Origin: an uncultured Collinsella sp.
GTDB taxonomy: Bacteria; Actinomycetota; Coriobacteriia; Coriobacteriales; Coriobacteriaceae
DNA: 7,156 nt
Reading direction: 5' to 3'
NCBI GenBank assembly: GCA_900761995.1
Contig: CAAFEY010000160.1
Location: 1 to 7,156 of the forward strand
How positions within the stretch are numbered: the stretch's first letter is position 1; each line of letters starts with the position of its first letter. The notes under the pieces are model-generated. The model searched no databases. It worked only from the letters and a program-made list of their open reading frames with translations, and was not told the DNA's origin. Made by a program: the position numbers and the translations under genes. Below are positions 1-6,130 of the stretch, one piece after another.

Positions 1-1274
1 TCCTCGTCGCGCTCGCCGGGAAGGCCCATCATAAAGTAGAGCTTCATACGGTTCCAGCCGGCCTCGAAAGCCGCCTTGGCCGCACGGTCCAGGTCCTCCT
101 CGGTCACGTTCTTGTTGATGATGTCGCGCATGCGCTGGCTGCCGGCCTCGGGGGCAAACGTCAGGCCGCCCTTCTTTTCGCCGGCGACCGACTCGGCCAT
201 ATCCACACCAAACGAATCCAGGCGCTGCGAGGGAATGGAAACGCGAATGCCCGTATCCTCAAGGCGACGGTTAAGCCTGCCGAGCACATCGCGGATGCAG
301 GAGTGGTCGGTCGTGGAGAGCGAGGTCAGCGACACCTCGTCATAGCCGGTCTTTTCCAGACCCTGAATCACCGACGAGACGATCTGGTCGGCCGAGCGCT
401 CGCGCACCGGGCGATACGTCATGCCGGCCTGGCAAAAACGACAGCCGCGGGCGCAGCCGCGCAGGATCTCAATAGACAGGCGGTCGTGGACCAGCTGCGC
501 ATAGGGCACGCACGACTGGGAAAGCGGATTGGTAGCGCCAAAGTCCTCGACGACGCGCTTGTACACCACGGGCGGCACATCCTTGCCCTCACGCGGCACG
601 GTATAGCCGTGCGGCGAGCACGGCTCGTCATAGAGCACCTCGTACAGCGCCGGCACATAGTTGCCGGCAACGGACGCAAGCTGCTCAACAATCTGCGCAC
701 GCGGGACACCTTCGTCACGCAGGCGACGATGCAGCTGGCAGGTCTCGAGCAGCGATTCCTCGCCCTCGCCGATGAGGATAACATCGAAGAAGGCCGCATA
801 CGGCTCAGGGTTATAGACCGAAGGCCCACCGGCGATGATGATGGGGTCGTCCTCGCCACGGTCGGCCGCCAGCAGCGGAATACCGGCGAGGTCGAGCGCC
901 TCGAGGAAGTTGGTGACGGCCATCTCGTGCGGCACATGCAGGCCGACGATATCAAACGAAGCGACCGGCGCCGCGCCCTCGAGCGACAGCAGCGGAATAC
1001 CGGCCTCACGCATGGCATCGCCCATATCGGGCCATGGCACATAGCCGCGCTCGCAGGAAATGCCCTCGGCCTGGTTGAGGATGTTGTAGAGAATGGCGAT
1101 ACCCTGGTTGGGCAGACCGACCTCGTAAACATCCGGATAGATCAGACAACAACGGTAGTCGGCGTCGGCCTTGGAAAGCGTGCCCCACTCGTGATCGATA
1201 TAGCGACTCGGCTTCTCGACCTTGGCGAGCAGCGGCTCAATGAGATGAAAACAGTCTTGGTACGGAACGCGCAA
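1..1274 (-). CDS. TIGR03960-type B12-binding-fold radical SAM protein, 3' end outside window
   Basis: The reading frame is open from a TTG at 1274 to the left edge, giving about 424 residues without the C-terminus; the family is usually roughly 600 residues long. Residues 40-175 form an alpha/beta domain of the cobalamin-binding type (YPDVYEVGLPNQG, FDIVGLHVPHEM, AGGPSVYNPEPYA, then GEGEE at 169-173), but I see no DxHxxG cobalamin-ligand motif. The radical SAM cluster motif CARGCRFC (CX3CX2C, Cys274, Cys278, Cys281) follows, then SLTSLSTTDHS and TFAPEAGS at 372-379, both typical of YgiQ/TIGR03960-like proteins. Such proteins use a 4Fe-4S cluster to cleave S-adenosylmethionine; the substrate of this family is not known to me. 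TTG is chosen because AGGGG (1285-1281) lies 6 bases upstream and the next residues, RVPYQDCFHLIEPLLAKV, fit the family N-terminus. The gap to the upstream gene's stop is 9 bases, so it is probably co-transcribed. Family assignment is strong; the function is open. Confidence 0.92.
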   Translation of the reverse strand, partial: MRVPYQDCFHLIEPLLAKVEKPSRYIDHEWGTLSKADADYRCCLIYPDVYEVGLPNQGIAILYNILNQAEGISCERGYVPWPDMGDAMREAGIPLLSLEGAAPVASFDIVGLHVPHEMAVTNFLEALDLAGIPLLAADRGEDDPIIIAGGPSVYNPEPYAAFFDVILIGEGEESLLETCQLHRRLRDEGVPRAQIVEQLASVAGNYVPALYEVLYDEPCSPHGYTVPREGKDVPPVVYKRVVEDFGATNPLSQSCVPYAQLVHDRLSIEILRGCARGCRFCQAGMTYRPVRERSADQIVSSVIQGLEKTGYDEVSLTSLSTTDHSCIRDVLGRLNRRLEDTGIRVSIPSQRLDSFGVDMAESVAGEKKGGLTFAPEAGSQRMRDIINKNVTEEDLDRAAKAAFEAGWNRMKLYFMMGLPGERDE

Positions 1275-1280
1275 CGAAAA

Positions 1281-1286
1281 CCCCTA
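1281..1286 (-). promoter_or_regulatory. Ribosome binding site of the radical SAM gene within the upstream stop
   Basis: TAGGGG combines the TAG stop codon of the DUF697-like gene (1286-1284) with the Shine-Dalgarno sequence AGGGG, 6 bases before the TTG at 1274. It is the main evidence for the TTG start. Confidence 0.75.
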
Positions 1287-2213
1287 AGCAGCGAGATCGG
1301 ATACGTCCTGGTAGGACGCCATAGGACGGGTGGCGCCGGCGACTGTGGTTACCAGGTCGCGAACGCGAGAGAACGTGGCGGTGACAACCTCGTTGGCACG
1401 ACTGTAGTCGACATCGCGCTCGTAGAGCGAGACGAGCGCACGGCCCATGCCATAGGTGCCCGCGGCAGCGGTGAGTGCCTTGACGGCAAACCCAATATGC
1501 GGCGTCTGCTTCACGAGCGCACGGGTGACCGCGCGAACAACCAGACCACCGGCAAGCACGCCCGCGACCTCATAGCCGCGTTCGGGCTTAATGCCACGCC
1601 CAAAGACGGCGGCAAGCTCAAAAAGCATGCCAACCTGAGCCAGAGCCATAACGGGATAGTCGGCACCCGGCAAAAACACCAGGGCGCCCGTCGCCATGTT
1701 GGTAAGCGCACACGAGGTGATAATGCGGTTGGCGGCGGCGATGCGCATAAAGGCAAAGTTCGCCGCAAAAGCCGTTTCCTTTTCGGTGCGATCGAGAATC
1801 CAGCGAGCGAGTGTCTCGAGCAGATACGTCTTGTCGGTCGCTGCCACCACGCCGAGCATGGGTGTGGACTCCTCGATAAACGGGACCTCAACGGCGGACT
1901 CGGCCAGCACGCAGACGGGCGCACCGGCGATCACGAGCTCCTGCACGGCGCTCTCCAGGCGGTCGGAGCCGCACGAGAGGACCAGCACCACATCGGTATC
2001 GGTCTTGGGAACGATGCGCTCCTCACCCAAGCGCTCAACGCGCACAATGCCCGAGGTCGTCTGTGGCACAAAGGCATCGCGGACCGTCTCGACCAAAAAA
2101 CGCGAGGCAGACGAATCCAAGTACACCGAGACGCGCACCGGCGTATCGGAGTCCTTCTTAACAGACGCGCCCATCTTAAAAGCGCGGGTCAGCTTGTCCA
2201 CGGGAATCTTCAT
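1284..2213 (-). CDS. Hypothetical protein with DUF697-like C-terminal domain
   Basis: This 309-residue protein is not one I can name. Residues 160-265 resemble DUF697, the domain found after GTPase domains in some Era-like/YcjF-like proteins: the landmarks are LPGADYPVMALAQVGMLFEL (181-200), a Gly/Val-rich stretch near 216-233 and AGTYGMGRALVSLYE (251-265). The segments 168-205 and 215-235 are hydrophobic enough to associate with the membrane. The N-terminal half (25-140) reads as alternating strands and helices (VRVSVYLD, TDTDVVLVLS, APVCVLAE, then LLETLARWIL), like a small Rossmann or G domain. However, it lacks a P-loop GxxxxGK(S/T) and an NKxD motif, so GTP binding is not supported. ATG 2213 has GGAGGG at 2226-2221 with a 7-base spacer and lies 18 bases after the rodA stop, placing it in the wall operon. 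No catalytic residues are recognisable. Membrane tethering or a scaffold role is only a guess from the context. Confidence 0.85.
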   Translation of the reverse strand: MKIPVDKLTRAFKMGASVKKDSDTPVRVSVYLDSSASRFLVETVRDAFVPQTTSGIVRVERLGEERIVPKTDTDVVLVLSCGSDRLESAVQELVIAGAPVCVLAESAVEVPFIEESTPMLGVVAATDKTYLLETLARWILDRTEKETAFAANFAFMRIAAANRIITSCALTNMATGALVFLPGADYPVMALAQVGMLFELAAVFGRGIKPERGYEVAGVLAGGLVVRAVTRALVKQTPHIGFAVKALTAAAGTYGMGRALVSLYERDVDYSRANEVVTATFSRVRDLVTTVAGATRPMASYQDVSDLAA

Positions 2214-2220
2214 AGCAAAC

Positions 2221-2226
2221 CCCTCC
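2221..2226 (-). promoter_or_regulatory. Ribosome binding site of the DUF697-like gene
   Basis: GGAGGG sits 7 bases before the ATG at 2213. It is the one junction in the operon where the upstream stop codon (TAA at 2234-2232) is not part of the Shine-Dalgarno sequence; five bases separate them. Confidence 0.8.
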
Positions 2227-2231
2227 AGCGG

Positions 2232-3458
2232 TTACGCGGCGCCCGAACGATGACGCCATATGGATTGTACGATACCCACCGTCACCAACTGAATCATCAT
2301 CGACGACGAACCGAAGCTAATAAACGGTAGCGGAATACCGGTAATCGGCATCATGCCAATGCACATGCCGATATTCTCGAAGGTCTGGAATGCCCACATA
2401 CCGACGATACCCACGCACGACAGGCGCAAGAACAGCGACTCGCACTTAAAGGCGACGCGAATCGTCGAGAACATAAGCAGCACATACAGGCACAGAAGCA
2501 GAAAAGACCCGCAAAAGCCAAAGGTTTCGGAGAGGAAGGCGAAGACGAAGTCGGTGTGGAACTCGGGCAGGAAGCCGCCGGCAGACTGCGTCGCATGGCC
2601 CAGACCCTTACCAAAAAAGCCGCCCGAGCCAACGGCGATAAGCGACTGCTGCAGGTTGTAGGCGTCGTCCGAATCGGCATTATCGGGGTCGATAAAGACC
2701 GTCAGACGGTTCATCTGGTACTGCTTGATAAGCACGTCGTGGCCGAGCAGAGAATCGAAAACCGAGTCGAGCGCCAAGATAAGCGCCACCAAGCCCACCA
2801 GCAGGGCCAAGGTGGATAGCACCCATTCGCGGCGCGCACCGCTCATGCAGATGACGATGGCACCCGAGACCAGCACGACCAGGCCCGAGCCCAGGTCGCC
2901 CATGGCGACAACGGCCAAAAACGGAATGGACAGCATGCCGCAGAGCTTGACGTAGTCGCGGACGGTATCGATGCGCCCGTTGTACTGCGAGCAAAGCGTG
3001 GCGATGAAGAAGATGGTGATGAGCTTGGCAAGCTCAACCGGCTGGAACGTCAAGCCGATTCCGGGGATCTTGATCCAGCCCGTCATACCCAAGCCGCCCG
3101 TATAGGACAGACCGGGGATCTTAGGCGAGAAGATCACAATAAGGTCGATGACGAGCAGCGCCGTCGAGAAGTTGGAGATGCCGCGCAAATCGGTGCGCCA
3201 AACAAGCACAGCCAGGATTGCGCCGATGCCGATACCCAGCAGATGGCGCGAGAATGACGCGTCGGCCTTAAACTGCGAGGCAGACCAGATGATGATGGCA
3301 CCGTAGGTGACGAGCGCTACGGTAGCCAGCAGAACGCCGATATTGACCTTCTGGCGAAACGTGCCGCGCGAGGCCGAAAGCTGCTTGTTGACGCGGTCCA
3401 GGCTGCTACGGGAGCCGGTCTTAGTTGAGCGGAACAGATCCGCCGGCGAAAAATCCAT
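2232..3458 (-). CDS. rodA: RodA, SEDS peptidoglycan glycosyltransferase of the elongasome
   Basis: This SEDS-family membrane enzyme polymerises lipid II into glycan strands and works as a complex with the class B PBP encoded just upstream. The protein is 408 residues with about ten hydrophobic segments starting near residue 38, after a basic cytoplasmic N-terminus of about 38 residues. Family landmarks are FQPVELAKL (138-146), MGDLGSG (187-192), LQQSLIAVGSGGFFGKGLG (269-287), LPEFHTDFVF (297-306) and PITGIPLPFISFGSSS (371-386). Asp303 in HTDF aligns with the essential Asp262 of E. coli RodA. Trp128 of the TGWI motif stands where most RodA proteins have RW, so the preceding Arg is Gly here, and FQPSE reads FQPVE. 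RodA rather than FtsW is preferred because it follows mreC-mreD-mrdA and no division genes are nearby. The ATG at 3458 has AGGAGG 5 bases upstream, overlapping the mrdA stop. Confidence 0.96.
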   Translation of the reverse strand: MDFSPADLFRSTKTGSRSSLDRVNKQLSASRGTFRQKVNIGVLLATVALVTYGAIIIWSASQFKADASFSRHLLGIGIGAILAVLVWRTDLRGISNFSTALLVIDLIVIFSPKIPGLSYTGGLGMTGWIKIPGIGLTFQPVELAKLITIFFIATLCSQYNGRIDTVRDYVKLCGMLSIPFLAVVAMGDLGSGLVVLVSGAIVICMSGARREWVLSTLALLVGLVALILALDSVFDSLLGHDVLIKQYQMNRLTVFIDPDNADSDDAYNLQQSLIAVGSGGFFGKGLGHATQSAGGFLPEFHTDFVFAFLSETFGFCGSFLLLCLYVLLMFSTIRVAFKCESLFLRLSCVGIVGMWAFQTFENIGMCIGMMPITGIPLPFISFGSSSMMIQLVTVGIVQSIWRHRSGAA

Positions 3459-3463
3459 CGCAA

Positions 3464-3469
3464 CCTCCT
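3464..3469 (-). promoter_or_regulatory. Ribosome binding site of rodA overlapping the mrdA stop codon
   Basis: AGGAGG begins inside the TAG stop codon of mrdA (3470-3468) and ends 5 bases before the rodA ATG at 3458. The arrangement suggests that ribosomes ending on mrdA feed initiation on rodA, which would keep PBP2 and RodA in fixed ratio. Confidence 0.85.
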
Positions 3470-5537
3470 ATCGAACCGAAGAATCGCCCGAAGCCGAAGA
3501 GGTATCGGGCTCGTCGTAAATCGCACCGAGCACGTCTCGCACGACATGCATGGCGGTATCAGAGCCACCTCCGCCCTGCTCCAAGACAGTAGCGATGACG
3601 TACTTGGGATCATCGGCCGGTGCATAGGCGCAGAACCACGCGTATTCGTCCTCACCGCTTTTCTCGCCCGTGCCCGACTTGCCGTACACCTGCGGCGTCA
3701 GCGTGCTAAAGTGCGCCGCCAACGACGTAGAGGCAACATAGATCACGTCGTGCATACCGTTGCGGACAAGCGCCAGATCCGAGTCGCTATTGATTTTGGC
3801 CTCCAGGCGCTTCTTCTTGCCCTTGCCGTTGTACTTATAGGCATCGCCGTCGCCATCGCGCGACACGGCAGACAAAAACACGTGGGGCACGTACTGCTTA
3901 CCGCCGTTGGCAAGACCCATATAGGCGCAGGCCATCTGCAGGGGCGTCACCAGGATGTCGCCCTGACCGATGGCGATGTTGGTCATGTCACCGGCATTCC
4001 ACTTGCGGTCCTCGGCCGAGGCGTCGGTAAAGTACGACTCTTTCCACTTGGCATCGGGAATACGGCCCGCACCCTCACTCGGGAGATCGATACCGCAGGT
4101 CTTGCCTAGGCCCCAGCGACGAAAGACCTCCTGCAGGCCCTCGGAATGTTGCTCGTCATAAAAGAACGCCTTGCCCATGTCGTAGAAAACAGGGTCGCAC
4201 GAGTTGGCGATACCCGACTGCAGCGTCATGGTGCCGTGGCCGGAATGCAGCCAGCAGTACTTGCCCCACGACTTGCCCAGACCTGTCCAATAGCCCGTGC
4301 AGTTGGTCGTCTGGCCCGACGTATAGGTTCCAAACTCAAGGCCAGCCAGCGCCGAGAGCGGCTTAATGGTTGAGGCCGACATGTACTGGCCGCTGATGGC
4401 GCGGTTGAGCAGCGGGTGCGAGCCCTCGTCATCGTTGAGCTCGGTCCACACGTCGTTGGAGACGCCGCCGATAAACACCGACGGATCGAACTTGGGCTCG
4501 CTTGCCATGCCCAGAATTTCGCCGTTATTGGGATCGAGGCACACCACGGCGCCGTTACCGGCATTGCTGTAGCCCGTGGTCTTGGCAAGCTCGATGGCGC
4601 TCGCCAGTGCCGTCTCGCAAGCCTGCTGAATCTTAAGGTCGAGTGTGAGCTTAATATCGGAGCCGGCTTTGGCGGGCACAGCGCCGGCTTGGCCGGTCAC
4701 ATTGCCCGAGGCATCGACCTTGACGGTCTGCTCACCACGAATACCCTGCAGCAGGTTTTCGTAGTAGCTCTCAACACCCGCCTGGCCCACGATATCGCCC
4801 GACTGGTACGTAATCTGACCAGCAGAGGCATCATCGTCATTAGAGGACTTCTTGTTCTGGGCCTCGAGCTGCTCGGAGGTAATAGTGCCGGTATAGCCCA
4901 AGATATGGCATGCCGTCTCACCGTACGGGTACTGACGCTCGGTACGCTCGGCAATCTTCACGCCCGGGAACTCGCCGGCGTGCTCCTGGATATAGGCGAC
5001 CGTCGAGCGGCGCACGTCCGTCGCGATAGTATGCAGGCTCTGAGCACCCTCAGAGTTGTCCTGAATATTGCGAAGAACCGCCACATAGGGCATACCGAGG
5101 ACATTGGCGAGATGATGGACCAACACGGTATCGTCGGCAAGGTCGCGATAGGCGACGACGGCAAGCGAGGGACGGTTTTGCACCAGCGCCACGCCGTTGC
5201 GATCGAGAATGCGCCCACGAACGGCGGGCGTGGTGACAGTGCGGGTCTGATTGCTGTTGGCCTGCTTCTCGTAATAGTCCGACGAGACCATCTGCATGCC
5301 CCACAGCTTAACGGCAAGCGCCGCAAACATCGCACCCACGCCTGCGGTGAGGATGGAAAAGCGGCCCTTAAAGGCGGTCGCTGCGGTATTGCCCTCGCCT
5401 TCGGTGGCGCGCGGGGCCGTTCCGTGCTGCGTGTCGTAGGTAAAACGGGAATCGCCGCGACGCATGATGACCAGCGCGACCACAATGGCCACGACCAGCA
5501 CGATACCGGCGATAATAACCGTCATCTGGGAAGACAT
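3468..5537 (-). CDS. mrdA: Penicillin-binding protein 2 (MrdA), class B elongasome transpeptidase
   Basis: This is a DD-transpeptidase that cross-links the strands made by RodA on the outer face of the membrane. The 689-residue protein has a canonical membrane anchor at about 60-83, then the pedestal domain (RGRILDRNG, 107-115; YPYGETACHILGYTG, 203-217; YQSGDIVGQAGVESYYE, 244-260) and the transpeptidase domain from about 325. Active-site motifs are Ser389-Thr-Ile-Lys392 (SxxK), Ser446-Cys-Asp448 (the SxD form seen in PBP2 proteins) and Lys620-Ser-Gly-Thr623 (KSGT for KTGT). Two things are odd. A second hydrophobic segment at 6-24 precedes the usual anchor, followed by Arg-Arg and a polar stretch. 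Cys413, Cys428, His434 and Cys447 are spaced like a reported PBP2 zinc site. The tail (676-689) is Ser/Asp-rich. ATG 5537 has GGGAGG with a 7-base spacer right after the mreD stop, so the long N-terminus is probably real. Confidence 0.97.
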   Translation of the reverse strand: MSSQMTVIIAGIVLVVAIVVALVIMRRGDSRFTYDTQHGTAPRATEGEGNTAATAFKGRFSILTAGVGAMFAALAVKLWGMQMVSSDYYEKQANSNQTRTVTTPAVRGRILDRNGVALVQNRPSLAVVAYRDLADDTVLVHHLANVLGMPYVAVLRNIQDNSEGAQSLHTIATDVRRSTVAYIQEHAGEFPGVKIAERTERQYPYGETACHILGYTGTITSEQLEAQNKKSSNDDDASAGQITYQSGDIVGQAGVESYYENLLQGIRGEQTVKVDASGNVTGQAGAVPAKAGSDIKLTLDLKIQQACETALASAIELAKTTGYSNAGNGAVVCLDPNNGEILGMASEPKFDPSVFIGGVSNDVWTELNDDEGSHPLLNRAISGQYMSASTIKPLSALAGLEFGTYTSGQTTNCTGYWTGLGKSWGKYCWLHSGHGTMTLQSGIANSCDPVFYDMGKAFFYDEQHSEGLQEVFRRWGLGKTCGIDLPSEGAGRIPDAKWKESYFTDASAEDRKWNAGDMTNIAIGQGDILVTPLQMACAYMGLANGGKQYVPHVFLSAVSRDGDGDAYKYNGKGKKKRLEAKINSDSDLALVRNGMHDVIYVASTSLAAHFSTLTPQVYGKSGTGEKSGEDEYAWFCAYAPADDPKYVIATVLEQGGGGSDTAMHVVRDVLGAIYDEPDTSSASGDSSVR

Positions 5538-5544
5538 CTACGAG

Positions 5545-5550
5545 CCTCCC
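5545..5550 (-). promoter_or_regulatory. Ribosome binding site of mrdA abutting the mreD stop codon
   Basis: GGGAGG directly follows the mreD TAG (5553-5551) and lies 7 bases before the ATG at 5537. This spacing supports the first ATG and so the extra N-terminal hydrophobic segment of PBP2; no comparably good site was noticed before the internal Met25. Confidence 0.85.
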
Positions 5551-6117
5551 CTATTTGAGTTTGCGAGTCTTGGGCTTAAAGCGCATACCCGTCTGACGAC
5601 CGCCACGTGCGGAGAATCCATAACCGGACTGCGGCACGACGCCGGACATCAAAAACGGAATCGCGACCAGACCCGTCAGGATCGAAGACGGCAGGGCGTG
5701 GCCAAAAATCGCCACGACAAAGCTCGTCTCCAGACCCATGAACAGCAAGATGATGCTGTAGACAACGTTAACGATAAGCGCGAAGATACCTACGGTGACG
5801 CCGCGCGCGCTCGGAGTGCCGCTTGTCTGACCGGCAGCGCTATGCACCAGGGCAAAGCCGCCAACCGTCAACAGCAGCGACATGACGCCCACCGGCACAG
5901 CCGCCGAAAGGTCATAAAACAGGCCGCTGCAAAAACCGCAGACGACGGCAAGAGTGGGATCGCCCGAGAACGCACTCAGGCACACCAGGATAATCATAAA
6001 GTTGACGCGACCGCCCGCGATGGTAATCTGCGGCGCCAAGCCTGCCTGCAGCAGCACGCAGACGATGGCGGCAATCGCAAAGACACGGGAGCCAGCCCCC
6101 TGCTCGTGTAGATCCAT
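5551..6117 (-). CDS. mreD: Rod shape-determining membrane protein MreD
   Basis: MreD is a small polytopic membrane protein of the elongasome that partners MreC. It shows five to six hydrophobic segments (about 12-28, 38-52, 54-68, 74-94, 107-127 and 132-157), the conserved-looking FCSGLFYDL turn (62-70) and a short basic C-terminal tail (171-188, many Lys/Arg) expected in the cytoplasm. The length of 188 residues is normal or slightly long for the family. Identification rests on the hydrophobic pattern and, above all, on the position between mreC and mrdA, because MreD sequences diverge widely. Two in-frame ATGs compete: 6123, only one base from GGAGG, and 6117, seven bases from it. The second is chosen for its spacing, so the gap to mreC is 12 bases; the first would add only Met-Ser. 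Confidence 0.92.
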   Translation of the reverse strand: MDLHEQGAGSRVFAIAAIVCVLLQAGLAPQITIAGGRVNFMIILVCLSAFSGDPTLAVVCGFCSGLFYDLSAAVPVGVMSLLLTVGGFALVHSAAGQTSGTPSARGVTVGIFALIVNVVYSIILLFMGLETSFVVAIFGHALPSSILTGLVAIPFLMSGVVPQSGYGFSARGGRQTGMRFKPKTRKLK

Positions 6118-6124
6118 GGACATG

Positions 6125-6130
6125 CCTCCC
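6125..6130 (-). promoter_or_regulatory. Ribosome binding site that decides the mreD start
   Basis: GGGAGG uses the last G of the mreC TAG stop (6132-6130). It is 1 base from the ATG at 6123, too close for normal initiation, but 7 bases from the ATG at 6117, which is therefore the better start. Confidence 0.75.

Noticed and set aside
419..1132. A 237-codon minus-strand frame inside the radical SAM gene
   Set aside because: It is a frame-shifted shadow rich in Ser, Arg, Pro and Cys. The correct frame gives the CARGCRFC and TFAPEAGS motifs continuously, with no frameshift.
303..2330. A 675-codon open frame on the plus strand
   Set aside because: It runs opposite to the radical SAM and DUF697-like genes, which have family motifs, ribosome binding sites and operon spacing. 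Its product is rich in Arg, His and Gly with no recognisable domain, as expected for antisense of high-GC coding DNA.
2351..2680. A 109-codon minus-strand frame overlapping rodA
   Set aside because: It is an out-of-frame shadow of rodA with Ser/Arg/Pro-rich composition; the rodA frame is intact across it.
3061..3122. Repeat of CCGGGGATCTT 51 bases apart in rodA
   Set aside because: It only reflects the Lys-Ile-Pro-Gly peptide occurring twice; it is too short and isolated to suggest a functional repeat.
4416..5558. A 380-codon open frame on the plus strand
   Set aside because: It is fully antisense to mrdA, whose motifs are unambiguous; the predicted product shows no family features.
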